DNA from: Myroides odoratimimus
GTDB taxonomy: Bacteria > Bacteroidota > Bacteroidia > Flavobacteriales > Flavobacteriaceae
Assembly (NCBI RefSeq): GCF_030326305.1
Contig: NZ_JACAKB010000018.1
Location: forward strand, 1 to 64,000
Direction: 5' to 3'
DNA length: 64,000 nucleotides
A program made the translations under genes and the position numbers. Below, in pieces: positions 45,498-54,068 of this stretch. The notes under the pieces were generated by a model, which was not told where the DNA came from, did no database searches, and was given only the letters and a program-made list of their open reading frames with translations. The first letter of the stretch is position 1; every line of letters begins with the position of its first letter.

Positions 45498-46637
45498 TTA
45501 AAAGTCTCTATATTGGTCAAACCACTTATTAGCTTCTTCTTCCGCTATTACTAAGATACTAAAAGAAACTAATTGCATGATTGCTTCCCAAGTATCCTCT
45601 CTCTCTGTAGTCTCGATATTGGGTAAATCATTTACAATCTCTACTAAAACTCTGATTGATTCCTTGACCTCCTCTTTCGTTTTAGCTTTCTTAATTACCT
45701 TTAGAACCTCTTTATACGCTTTTACAGCCACTTTATTGTTCTTCCCTACCCAAGAACCAAATGGGATACTAAACTCTGTAACAAACCACTCGGGCTTCTT
45801 TAAATTAGAAACAGAAGCGTACTTAAAGGTTCTCTCCTTCTCTAGCTCAGTTAATTGTTTCTTGAGTTGTTTTCCTATTCTATCTTCTATATTCCAACCA
45901 ATAAAGTAATCTAGATTAGCCCAACTATTTAATGCTGGGATACCTTCTAAGGTAGGCGCGTATCTCAACTCTAGTCTCTCTAATCCCTTCAATTGACTTA
46001 AGACATCTAGATTACATAAGTGCCCAGATAGCGCTACTGCTGTTAGATTCGAAAACTGTAATAAACTACTACAATCAAAAGGTTGCCCATTTACTTTAGT
46101 ATGAATATTGATTTCCTTGATATGAGCTGTCGTTTTAAGTACTTGTAATCTCAAGGGAGATACAATATCATTAGCAAACGAAAAAGACAAAGCTTCTAAG
46201 TGCTCATAGTTCTCTAGGGTTAGGTTATTTACCTTTGCTCTAATAGAGATGTCTTTGACTCCCTTGCCTAATATTAAGCGAATAGGATGATCAATAGTCA
46301 CTACTAATCTTCTAATAGCTGCCTGACTAAAATCAGCCTCTGTACAATCTAGTGGTACCCAATCTAGCTGTTCCATCTCCCGAGTAGCGCTCCACTGGAT
46401 AAATGACGTATCATCTCCGTGGTACTCCATCACACGAGGCCAATTGCCCCCTGCAGGAACTTGAAACTCATTAAATACGTCCCAATTAATAACATCTTCT
46501 CTCTCTACTAAAGCATCACATTTAGACCTTGTAATTCCCTTAGTTCCTATTGTAAAACGACCTTGTCCTGCTGTTATCTTTACTTTGTGACTATTCTCTT
46601 TAGTCAGTGATAAGTAAAATGGTTTATCTCTTTCCAT
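45498..46637 (-). CDS. Leucine-rich-repeat-like protein
   Basis: A 379-residue soluble protein. Its middle (about 135-250) has a repeating pattern of L-x-x-L-x-L/I strands: NNLTLENYEHLEALSF, IKEINIHTKV, LTAVALSGHLCNLDVLSQLKGLERLEL, which look like irregular leucine-rich repeats. The N-terminus (ITAGQGRFTIGTKGITRSKCD) and the C-terminal helical part (VKAYKEVLKVIKKAKTKEEV) are unassigned. It shares a transcript with the SUKH gene and may be an immunity-associated or protein-binding factor. Confidence 0.55.
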   Translation of the reverse strand: MERDKPFYLSLTKENSHKVKITAGQGRFTIGTKGITRSKCDALVEREDVINWDVFNEFQVPAGGNWPRVMEYHGDDTSFIQWSATREMEQLDWVPLDCTEADFSQAAIRRLVVTIDHPIRLILGKGVKDISIRAKVNNLTLENYEHLEALSFSFANDIVSPLRLQVLKTTAHIKEINIHTKVNGQPFDCSSLLQFSNLTAVALSGHLCNLDVLSQLKGLERLELRYAPTLEGIPALNSWANLDYFIGWNIEDRIGKQLKKQLTELEKERTFKYASVSNLKKPEWFVTEFSIPFGSWVGKNNKVAVKAYKEVLKVIKKAKTKEEVKESIRVLVEIVNDLPNIETTEREDTWEAIMQLVSFSILVIAEEEANKWFDQYRDF

Positions 46638-46643
46638 ATTTTC

Positions 46644-47411
46644 TTATTTAAACCACACTTCATATCCAAATCGACAAATAGCGATAAACATGATAAATAA
46701 GAAGATATATCTCACCCATATTTGTCCTTTTAAAATAGCCATCTTCGCTCCAAAATATCCTCCTAAACCGTTACAAACAGCCATGGGGATAGCAACCTTC
46801 CATATAATAGCACCTTTTAATAAAAATAAGCAGATACTACCAAAATTAGTCACTAAGTTAATCAGTTTTGCATAAGCAGATGCTTTAAAAAAGTCAAAAC
46901 CTATTAAAAAGACAAAGCCCATAATAAAGAAAGTACCTGTAGCTGGCCCAATAAAACCATCGTAAAAACCTACTACTACCGAAATGATAACTCCCCAGGT
47001 GTACTTCTGTCTATCTGTGATATTAGTAATCGCTTTTCTAGAGAAGTCCTTTTTAATATAAGTGAATATCCATAGGGCTATTAAGATGATAAATAACAAA
47101 GGCTTCATAAAGTCATTATTCACTATCGTCAAAACATAAGAGCCTGCAAAAGCACTCCCAAATGATATCAATGCCAATAGGCCAAAGTACATCCAATTTA
47201 TCTTAGTCTGCTTTAGATATTGTCTAACAGCTATAGCCGTTCCCGAAAAAGCAGGAATCTTAAGAGTACCTATTACTGTTGACACGGGTATTTGAGGTAA
47301 TAAGGCAAGGCCTAGTGGTGTTTGTATTAGTCCCCCTCCTCCTGCAATGGCATCTATAAACCCTGCACAGAAAGCAACTATTCCTAAATACAATAAGATA
47401 TCTAATTCCAT
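46644..47411 (-). CDS. TauE/SafE-family membrane permease
   Basis: About 255 residues from MELDILLYLGIVAF; the ATG seven codons upstream would overlap a TACATTTG promoter element. It has seven to eight membrane segments and the family motif FIDAIAGGGGLIQTPLG (about 14-30) with a second half GFYDGFIGPATGTFF (about 150). The family exports or imports sulfite, sulfonates or small organic anions. Its stop is 6 bases before the LRR-like gene's start, an odd pairing. Confidence 0.85.
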   Translation of the reverse strand: MELDILLYLGIVAFCAGFIDAIAGGGGLIQTPLGLALLPQIPVSTVIGTLKIPAFSGTAIAVRQYLKQTKINWMYFGLLALISFGSAFAGSYVLTIVNNDFMKPLLFIILIALWIFTYIKKDFSRKAITNITDRQKYTWGVIISVVVGFYDGFIGPATGTFFIMGFVFLIGFDFFKASAYAKLINLVTNFGSICLFLLKGAIIWKVAIPMAVCNGLGGYFGAKMAILKGQIWVRYIFLFIMFIAICRFGYEVWFK

Positions 47412-47429
47412 TTGTGTTTTATAAGTACA

Positions 47430-47437
47430 CAAATGTA
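47430..47437 (-). promoter_or_regulatory. -7 element (TACATTTG) of the TauE operon
   Basis: An exact match to TAnnTTTG on the minus strand, 19 bases before the ATG at 47411; it argues against the upstream ATG at 47432. No -33 TTG found. Confidence 0.4.
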
Positions 47438-47500
47438 AAAGTATTACTTTATCTTCTAAAGTGTATTTTCCTTTTTTATCGCATGAGTTCTAATAAATAA

Positions 47501-47528
47501 AAAACCACTAACATTAGCTAATGGTTTT
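47501..47528 (-). terminator. Weak terminator after the T9SS-secreted protein gene
   Basis: AAAACCA / TGGTTTT outer arms with inner CATTAG / CTAATG-type pairing, about 70 bases beyond the stop. Confidence 0.45.
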
Positions 47529-47599
47529 CTTTCATTTTATATTAAGAGCATCTATCTCAACAATGCCTTAATAACTATATTAATCATTTTCTTTTAACT

Positions 47600-48880
47600 T
47601 TATTCATTCTCTAAATGTAGATAACCTTGTTTTTTGATAATTCTAGCTCCTCTAGCATCAGAATATTCATAGGTTAAAATATAGAAATAAGTACCTGTTG
47701 GTAATTTAGCATTTTTATTAAGAGTTCCACGCCCTTCTGAGTAGCCTTTAAATACATTACCATTACTATCATAATTGGTTGTTTCATAAACTTTAGCTCC
47801 CCATCTGTTGAAGATTTGTACTTTATTATTAGGATAACGAGTAATATTATCAATGATAAAATAATCGTTCTTACCATCTCCATTTGGAGAAACCAAATTG
47901 TAAATAACCACATCACCATCTAATATAATATCAGTATTTACTGTTCCTAGCGTGAAGAAACCATACCCATTTACAGCAGTAGCTGTAGTTACTTCTTTAT
48001 TTGCAATATCAACTACTCCACCTTCATCTACCCAAATAAGGTTATGTGGATCCCAACGAATAACATGTAAATCTTTTTCTGGATTTGCCAATATCTCTTT
48101 AGGTGTAGTATTCTCACTCCAACTCAAGGTTAACAAGATATCCCCTTCTGTATTGTTCCCTTTATCAACTAACCAAAACTCATTGGTGTTTAATAAATTA
48201 ATCACTCCCGATTTATTACTATGAGATTCAAAAAACTGTTTATCATCATAAACATATCTACTAACATAAACAGATTTATCACTCTTAGGAGCAGAGATCT
48301 TAGCATATCTAAAGTTATCTTTATTTCCTTGAGGGAACATAAACTCATCATTTCCTATTTTCTCTATCTCACCATCAGCAAAGCTCTTATTACTTGCATT
48401 AATTGCTTTTGCTCCTTTTTGAAAACTGATCATCCCTTTAGATAATCCTGTTTTAGTATTCAGAGTCGAGTCTATCTTTACGATTCCGTCTTGAAAATCC
48501 ATTGTTCCATAGATATCAATATTTGTTTTTAGATCAAAAGCTCCTGCTGTCTGTGGATTATTTAAGACTACATCATAAAACTCACTAAATGAGTTACCCG
48601 AAATAATCTGTACTCCTGTCTCATCCTCGTGCCTACTAAACACAACTTTTCCTGTTTTAGCATTTTTACTAATACTATAGATTCCTTCGTTTGTAAAATT
48701 ATTAAAGAAATAAACAGTACCATCATTAGTAAAATCCCCTTTCTTTTCGTTAATAAACTCCGCCACAGTCCCCATCTCTGTACCTGGCATAACAGAAACT
48801 ATTCCTTCATTTACAGTCTGTGCTGAAGCAATACATGGCACTAGCCCAAGAATTACTAAACTGATATTCTTCTTTTTCAT
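47600..48880 (-). CDS. T9SS type B sorting-domain (gliding-motility-associated) surface protein
   Basis: A 426-residue protein with a signal peptide (MKKKNISLVILGLVPCIASAQ). A beta-rich middle (about 30-320; repeated short strands and Gly/Asn/Asp turns) is followed by the gliding-motility-associated C-terminal domain: NLVSPNGDGKNDYF, KVQIFNRWGAKVYET, LPTGTYFYILTYE and GYLHLENE. The domain directs export by the type IX system. It is likely a small surface adhesin-like protein. It is divergent from a TetR gene 1.1 kb away, with three possible operators between. Confidence 0.85.
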   Translation of the reverse strand: MKKKNISLVILGLVPCIASAQTVNEGIVSVMPGTEMGTVAEFINEKKGDFTNDGTVYFFNNFTNEGIYSISKNAKTGKVVFSRHEDETGVQIISGNSFSEFYDVVLNNPQTAGAFDLKTNIDIYGTMDFQDGIVKIDSTLNTKTGLSKGMISFQKGAKAINASNKSFADGEIEKIGNDEFMFPQGNKDNFRYAKISAPKSDKSVYVSRYVYDDKQFFESHSNKSGVINLLNTNEFWLVDKGNNTEGDILLTLSWSENTTPKEILANPEKDLHVIRWDPHNLIWVDEGGVVDIANKEVTTATAVNGYGFFTLGTVNTDIILDGDVVIYNLVSPNGDGKNDYFIIDNITRYPNNKVQIFNRWGAKVYETTNYDSNGNVFKGYSEGRGTLNKNAKLPTGTYFYILTYEYSDARGARIIKKQGYLHLENE

Positions 48881-49249
48881 AACTACACTTTTTATTCATT
48901 TTATTCCCAGCTTTAAAAGCGTCATTAGCTTTTTATCTCTAGTATTTAAACTTATCCTTATGGTTTTATTTTATATTAAACCAAAAATCGCACCAATTAA
49001 TCTATTTTGTATACTTTTTTATACTTAGCGATCCTTCTGCTAGTTTTATTTATCAACTTCAATAGTCTTAAACACTCATGAAATTAACATACTATTTCTT
49101 TTTTTTCATAATTATTCCACAAGACAAAAATAACACTTATTTAACAATACACAAAATATCATACGCAATAAATAAAAACAACACCCAAAAATTTTATTAA
49201 AACTCAAAAAAATAACAATTATAAAAAATAATTCACAAAAACTATATAT

Positions 49250-49262
49250 TCACCATAAGTGA
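49250..49262. promoter_or_regulatory. Candidate operator copy 1, TCACCATAAGTGA
   Basis: Dyad TCAC-N5-GTGA. It is nearly identical to the element before the TetR gene (TCACCATTAAGTGA read on the minus strand). Confidence 0.4.
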
Positions 49263-49342
49263 CTCCCCTCTAGTCTATAAACACCTTATGTATACCTCTA
49301 GTGATTAATCGTTAAATTACAGCCTTATTTCACAACAAACAA

Positions 49343-49355
49343 TCGCTGATGGTGA
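49343..49355. promoter_or_regulatory. Candidate operator copy 2, TCGCTGATGGTGA
   Basis: It differs at two positions from the reverse complement of copy 1 (TCACTTATGGTGA). The weakest of the three. Confidence 0.3.
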
Positions 49356-49423
49356 ATATTTTCTTTTAAACTATTTTTATCATTTATTCAGTTACTTTCT
49401 CCATCTTTACAATCATTTAAAAA

Positions 49424-49459
49424 AAAAGAGTCAAATACCTTAAGGTATTTGACTCTTTT
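49424..49459. terminator. Orphan perfect 36-base palindromic terminator
   Basis: Half-site AAAAGAGTCAAATACCTT followed directly by its reverse complement, flanked by poly-A on one side and T-rich sequence on the other. Neither flanking gene reads toward it, so it probably ends a small transcript. Confidence 0.65.
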
Positions 49460-49648
49460 CACTAATTTCCTTTTTCATTAATATTATACATTATCTAGCA
49501 ATTATACAGGATGCTAAAAAATTTAATAGATGACTGATTAAAAAACATAGGTTCTAGTTAGATAATACACTAACTAGAAACCTACTACAAACAACGTATC
49601 TATAATTCGGCCAGAACTATATTTTATTATACAACTATAAAAACAGCA

Positions 49649-49723
49649 TTACAACAGATGCTTAACAAACTCTATTACAAGAGAATAAATTACAACAACA
49701 GCACTTATTAACCATTTAATCAT
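49649..49723 (-). CDS. Small ORF encoding a 24-residue hydrophobic peptide (candidate)
   Basis: ATG at 49723 to TAA at 49649. The peptide begins MIKWLISAVVVIYSLVI and ends EFVKHLL: a single membrane helix with charged ends. It reads toward the orphan terminator 190 bases downstream, with a hairpin (about 49550-49584) in the intervening 3' region. This arrangement is that of a small membrane-protein or type I toxin-like transcript, but there is no homology evidence and such ORFs arise by chance in AT-rich DNA. Confidence 0.3.
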   Translation of the reverse strand: MIKWLISAVVVIYSLVIEFVKHLL

Positions 49724-49942
49724 AATACTTATATTTATAGCATTATACCTAATTTTTTAATTGCTTTCTTACATTCTATAAAAAAGAATATGAACTCTAA
49801 TACTATTTTTATATAAAAAAAAATCAGACTAATCTTTCTTCATAAAAAATACATAATCAGTACAAAACACTAATTCTCCTTCCATTAACACTTAGGTTTC
49901 AATTTTTACTAAGCTTCTTTTACAAGACAAATATATAACAAA

Positions 49943-49956
49943 TCACTTAATGGTGA
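49943..49956. promoter_or_regulatory. Candidate TetR operator copy 3, TCACTTAATGGTGA
   Basis: Dyad TCAC-N6-GTGA, 13 bases upstream of the TACTTTTG -7 element of the TetR gene. It overlaps the expected -33 region and so could mediate autorepression. Confidence 0.45.
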
Positions 49957-49968
49957 CTTAATATTTAG

Positions 49969-49976
49969 TACTTTTG
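49969..49976 (+). promoter_or_regulatory. -7 element (TACTTTTG) of the TetR gene
   Basis: An exact TAnnTTTG match 24 bases before the ATG at 50001. It overlaps an upstream in-frame start candidate at 49974 and thereby argues for the downstream ATG. Confidence 0.45.
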
Positions 49977-50000
49977 ATAAAATATTTTTTTTACTTCATT

Positions 50001-50630
50001 ATGTCAGAGAAAAAGGAAAAACCAAGAGAGAGAAATAAAGAAAAAAGTAAAGAAACATTACTTCAAGCAGTAGGAATAATCTTAAAAGAAAAAGGTTACT
50101 CTGCTCTTAAGGTTAATAATATCGCTGCAACAGCAGGACTAGACAAAAAACTTATCTATAATTACTTCGGAGGTGTAGATCAATTACTTGATGAGTATAT
50201 CAACTCCCAATATTTTTGGAACAATATAGATCCTGATTTATTATTAGATAAGGCATCCAAAGATGGCGGAAAAGAGATGGGTAAAGCATTAATAGCTGAA
50301 CAATACGACTTCGTTCAACAAAATAAGGAGTTTCAAAAACTAATGCTTTGGCAATTATCTGAAGACAGAGATTCTTTAAAGAAAATTATAGCTAAGCAGG
50401 AAGATATAGGAGAAGTGCTATTTAAGAATGTATCCGATCATCACTTCGGGGATAAAGCAGATAATTATCGCGCTTTAATGGCTATTCTTGTATCTGGGGC
50501 TTATTACCTCAACTTATACGCTGAACACAATGGAAGGTACTTCTGTGGTATAGACCTCCACAGTGATAAAGGAAGACAAAAGATAAAGGAGGCTATGAAT
50601 TCTATTGTAGATAAGGCCTATGAAAAGTAA
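50001..50630 (+). CDS. TetR/AcrR-family transcriptional regulator
   Basis: 209 residues from ATG 50001 (MSEKKEKPRERNKEKSKETL). The basic N-terminal arm leads into the HTH: LLQAVGIILKEKGYSALKVNNIAATAGLDKKLIYNYFGGVDQLL. The C-terminal ligand-binding helices (60-209) are not close to a known subclass. It is divergent from the T9SS-secreted protein, with dyads in the intergenic region, so that protein and the regulator itself are the likely targets. Confidence 0.85.
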   Translation: MSEKKEKPRERNKEKSKETLLQAVGIILKEKGYSALKVNNIAATAGLDKKLIYNYFGGVDQLLDEYINSQYFWNNIDPDLLLDKASKDGGKEMGKALIAEQYDFVQQNKEFQKLMLWQLSEDRDSLKKIIAKQEDIGEVLFKNVSDHHFGDKADNYRALMAILVSGAYYLNLYAEHNGRYFCGIDLHSDKGRQKIKEAMNSIVDKAYEK

Positions 50631-50634
50631 AAAA

Positions 50635-50679
50635 CAACAAAGAGAATAGTATTATAGCCTATATCTATTCTCTTTGTTG
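50635..50679. terminator. Bidirectional terminator between TetR and AraC genes
   Basis: Arms CAACAAAGAGAATAG / CTATTCTCTTTGTTG around a 15-base loop, placed between the two converging stops. Confidence 0.8.
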
Positions 50680-50706
50680 CTATAAATATCGTCAATAAAA
50701 GGCGAG

Positions 50707-51594
50707 TTATAATATAAACTTATGTTTTCGATAATCACTCGGTGAATACCCTGTCACCTTTTTAAACAACCTCGTAAAATATGAAGGTGAATTATATTTT
50801 AATTCAAAAGCGATACCAGCGATATCTCGTGTTTTATCTTGTAAGAGTATTTGACTATGCAAGATACTGATTTCATTAATCCACTGTTTAGGTGGTTTAT
50901 TAGTAGCTTCCTTGACACATTTATTGAGATAATTCTCTGAAATATGAAGAAGATTAGCATAAAACAGTACATTCTTATGATCAATATGAAACTTCTGAAC
51001 TAACTCCCTGAATCGAAAGGCAATATCTAATTGTCTACTCATTGGAGTCTTCTTTTCCATATCTACACGAATTACCTTCATTAATATAGTCTCTAACAAG
51101 GTAACACAAATCTCCACGTCCCTATTCTCACTTAAAGATTCTTCCTCTAGTAAATCTAATGTTCTACTTACCCAACTCGCGTTCATCTCATTAAGCTTTA
51201 CATGAGGATTCATGGCAAAAAACTTCAAATCAGTTGCCCCTAATGATATATCTGTAATCACATCATTCTCATAGACTACAAAATACCCTCTGATATCCTC
51301 TGATATAGAAAGAGTAGCGGTTATATTTCCATTCTTTACATTGATTATTTCATGTTTAGATAAACTATAAGCTCCACTATCTAAATATTGTGTCATCTCT
51401 CCCTTAGTCAACATTATCATAAAATTAAATGTAGTACGATACGGGATAACAGGCATTAAAATACCTCTTAAATAGTCTTCTAAACGATAAACTTGAATCT
51501 TGCTATCATTCTCTAAATAACTGTGATCTAGATGAGGCAAAAACAACTTCTTATACTGATAGTTGTTCAATATTTCAATAGACGGCTTCGACAT
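50707..51594 (-). CDS. AraC-family transcriptional regulator
   Basis: A 295-residue protein. The N-terminal part (1-170) is a sensor domain; the C-terminal HTH pair is clear, with VLFYANLLHISENYLNKCVKEATNKPPKQW and DIAGIAFELKYNSPSYFTRLFKKVTGYSPSDYRKH. It lies 80 bases downstream of the urea transporter on the same strand and may be the last gene of the urease transcript or an independent gene. Control of the urease operon is an inference from position. Confidence 0.85.
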   Translation of the reverse strand: MSKPSIEILNNYQYKKLFLPHLDHSYLENDSKIQVYRLEDYLRGILMPVIPYRTTFNFMIMLTKGEMTQYLDSGAYSLSKHEIINVKNGNITATLSISEDIRGYFVVYENDVITDISLGATDLKFFAMNPHVKLNEMNASWVSRTLDLLEEESLSENRDVEICVTLLETILMKVIRVDMEKKTPMSRQLDIAFRFRELVQKFHIDHKNVLFYANLLHISENYLNKCVKEATNKPPKQWINEISILHSQILLQDKTRDIAGIAFELKYNSPSYFTRLFKKVTGYSPSDYRKHKFIL

Positions 51595-51674
51595 ATTTCA
51601 ACCAAATAATTAAGGCAAATTTTATAAAATAAATAGATCATTATCAATAGTCTATAGCTAATATTTTGCTAATA

Positions 51675-52586
51675 TTACTTAGATATTTTATCGATAAAAC
51701 TAGTAACTCCTAATTCTTCTAATTTCTTCACTATCCATTTGTCTAACTGCTTGATAGGGTACATCACCCACATCGCAAATACAAAGGGAAATGTCAAGGT
51801 AGTCCATCCATACTTAATCATAAAAATATCAAAATAAGTAGAGATAATTACACTGATCAACACATACATGCCTGCGCGTACTTTATCCTCTCCCATAGCA
51901 ATACCACATAATACAGCATTAAAACTAAATATCCCTTCACTAATTAGAGCATTAGAGGCATGACTACTATGAGAAATATACACACTGACTATCACTGCTA
52001 CAAAACCGTATAACGCCTGTATAGGTCGACTGATAAACACTCCCAAAAAGAATACAACTCCTGCTACAAAACTTCCTTGAAATAATACTTGCCCAAAAGC
52101 ATGACCTTGAATTAAAAAGTCATCCAGTTCTTCTATATCTACAAAGTGCTCAGGTACAGAACGAATCGCTAAATCAGGTATACTTAGAATAAACAGTGAA
52201 ATCCAAGTAAAAAGAATAAAAGGAAATGTATAAGCTGGTAATTCCTTTTTTATTGCCCATCCCATTATAATGGTTGATAAAACTGATGAAATAATCATCA
52301 TGCCATATACCCAAATACTAGGTTCAAAATAAAATATTAAAGCTACTCCTATCAGACATGCATTAAACCCGTATATCCCATTTTCTATGTCTTGCCTATC
52401 AAATCTCAATAACTTAGCTGTCACTATTGCAACAATATTACTCAGAGATGCGGCTAAGGCCATATTAGTAGAATCGTAATATATCGCTGCTAAAAAAAGC
52501 ATTCCTGTTATTGCATTGGCTTGTAACATAATCTGTCCAAAACCTCTAAAAAAGGCCTTAAAACAATGAACTATAAGTTCTTTCAT
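51675..52586 (-). CDS. Urea transporter (UT family)
   Basis: A 303-residue integral membrane protein with two homologous halves, each with the UT pattern: ENGIYGFNACLIGVALIFYFEP in the first and SEGIFSFNAVLCGIAMG in the second. The filters of UT channels allow urea to pass without energy input. It lies 41 bases downstream of ureD, so urea entry is coupled to its hydrolysis in one operon. Confidence 0.88.
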   Translation of the reverse strand: MKELIVHCFKAFFRGFGQIMLQANAITGMLFLAAIYYDSTNMALAASLSNIVAIVTAKLLRFDRQDIENGIYGFNACLIGVALIFYFEPSIWVYGMMIISSVLSTIIMGWAIKKELPAYTFPFILFTWISLFILSIPDLAIRSVPEHFVDIEELDDFLIQGHAFGQVLFQGSFVAGVVFFLGVFISRPIQALYGFVAVIVSVYISHSSHASNALISEGIFSFNAVLCGIAMGEDKVRAGMYVLISVIISTYFDIFMIKYGWTTLTFPFVFAMWVMYPIKQLDKWIVKKLEELGVTSFIDKISK

Positions 52587-52627
52587 GGTTTTATTTTTGA
52601 GTTTTTAATTAAAATCTACTTAGGCTG

Positions 52628-53416
52628 TTATAAAAACAACTCATCCCATAGCTTCTGTTGAATTGTTTGAAATATAGTAAATAGCTTTTCTGCTCCTTGT
52701 CCTAAAACTCGAATCATAAAACCATCTCCTTCTAATAAGCTAATACCAAACTCTATATGATCGAGCTGTCCATACTGCTGATAGAAGTACTCTATGTATT
52801 CTAGTACAGATACATTGGCCGTATTATAATAAATCAGAGTTCCTTGATGAGTATACCCCTCTAAAATACCTATCCCTTTTATAGGCAGTAAATCAGGTTG
52901 TAACAGTACATTATCTTTTACTGTAAGCCTTCCCTCTACATAGATCTCCGTCAAATTCTGAAAGTGATTGTACTCAAACTCTTCTCCTGATAACTTTCTT
53001 CCACAAGTAATAATATCAGAAAGTAAAAAGTGACAATCTTCCTTCATTTCTACCTTATTACGACTGATAAAAGTAGACGAACTCTGAGGTACTACCGGAT
53101 GAGGGACATAGGCAAAAGCGCTTCCCTTTTTCATATCTATTACAGTGGTTTGCATCGACTTATTCTTCATGTGAAAAAGACGTTGATACGCTTGTGTCTG
53201 TAATTGTAGTTTAGTGTACTTAGCAAGGTGAATAGAGATGCGATGATCATCGTTATCTAACAGTCCTGGAGAAGAACTCATAATCATCAGATAAGCTGCC
53301 TTATCTCTCTTATATTGCCCAACTGGTACAATTCGAAAAGGTTGAGTAACGTAAGCGTCCTTTAAATAAGAAACTCCCTCACGTTGCTCAACTTTTATAT
53401 CTAATGATGAAATCAT
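52628..53416 (-). CDS. ureD: Urease accessory protein UreD (UreH)
   Basis: A 262-residue protein with the UreD core: MSSSPGLLDNDDHRISIHL, YQRLFHMKNKSMQT, AFAYVPHPVVPQSSSTFISRNKVEMK and SDIITCGRKLSGEEFEYNHFQN. UreD binds apo-urease and, with UreF and UreG, delivers nickel to the active site. It lies 1 base from ureG, so translation is probably coupled. Length is normal. Confidence 0.9.
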   Translation of the reverse strand: MISSLDIKVEQREGVSYLKDAYVTQPFRIVPVGQYKRDKAAYLMIMSSSPGLLDNDDHRISIHLAKYTKLQLQTQAYQRLFHMKNKSMQTTVIDMKKGSAFAYVPHPVVPQSSSTFISRNKVEMKEDCHFLLSDIITCGRKLSGEEFEYNHFQNLTEIYVEGRLTVKDNVLLQPDLLPIKGIGILEGYTHQGTLIYYNTANVSVLEYIEYFYQQYGQLDHIEFGISLLEGDGFMIRVLGQGAEKLFTIFQTIQQKLWDELFL

Positions 53417-53417
53417 A

Positions 53418-54056
53418 TTATCTCAATAAATTTGGTTCTTCAATATCCTCTAACAAGGCATATTTTTTAATCCAACCGACTATTTCTTCTAGTCCATCTC
53501 CTGTTTTTAAATTAGAGAATAAAAATGGAGCTCCTTTTCTCACTCGTCTTGCATCTGTCTCCATCACATTTAGATCTGCACCTACATAAGGGGCTAAGTC
53601 TTTCTTATTGATTAACAACAGGTCAGAACGTGTTATGGCTGGCCCTCCTTTACTTGGCATTTTCTCCCCTTCTGCTACATCTAATACGAAAATGGTAATA
53701 TCTGCCAAGTCAGGGCTAAAGGTAGATGATAGGTTATCTCCTCCACTCTCGATAAAAATCAACTCTAAATCAGGAAAACGATTAGCTAACTCATCTACAG
53801 CTTCTAAATTCATACTCGCATCTTCGCGTATAGCAGTATGAGGACATCCTCCTGTCTCTACACCGATGATTCTATCTTTTGGCAATAGACTATTCTTAGC
53901 CATAAACTCTGCATCTACACGAGTATAAATGTCATTTGTAATCACTGCTAAATCATATTCATTTAATAATCGACGACTCAAGCGTTCTAATAGAGCTGTT
54001 TTACCTGATCCTACAGGTCCTCCCACTCCTATTTTAATATATTTTCTATTTTCCAT
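53418..54056 (-). CDS. ureG: Urease accessory GTPase UreG
   Basis: A 212-residue SIMIBI GTPase. It has a P-loop [15 protein letters not shown] (12-26), [14 protein letters not shown], the metal-binding [17 protein letters not shown] (Cys-Pro-His), [17 protein letters not shown] and NKKDLA as G4. It hydrolyses GTP to drive nickel insertion into urease with UreD/UreF/UreE. It is 12 bases from ureF. Confidence 0.96.
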   Translation of the reverse strand: MENRKYIKIGVGGPVGSGKTALLERLSRRLLNEYDLAVITNDIYTRVDAEFMAKNSLLPKDRIIGVETGGCPHTAIREDASMNLEAVDELANRFPDLELIFIESGGDNLSSTFSPDLADITIFVLDVAEGEKMPSKGGPAITRSDLLLINKKDLAPYVGADLNVMETDARRVRKGAPFLFSNLKTGDGLEEIVGWIKKYALLEDIEEPNLLR

Positions 54057-54068
54057 ATTGTTATTTGC

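Larger units (their letters stand above)
48881..50000. other. 1.1 kb divergent intergenic region with signals but no ordinary gene
   Basis: Very AT-rich. It contains three TCAC...GTGA dyads (49250, 49343, 49943), a perfect 36-base palindrome at 49424-49459, a hairpin at about 49550-49584 (arms CTAGTTAG / CTAACTAG) and a short minus-strand ORF at 49649-49723. No protein longer than that is supported. Confidence 0.5.

Noticed and set aside
45577-45909. Plus-strand ORF of 110 residues inside the LRR-like gene
   Set aside because: Antisense shadow of a supported gene; composition is that of reversed codons.
47674-47919. 81-residue minus-strand ORF in another frame of the T9SS protein gene
   Set aside because: It overlaps the conserved sorting domain of that gene, whose frame has clear family motifs.
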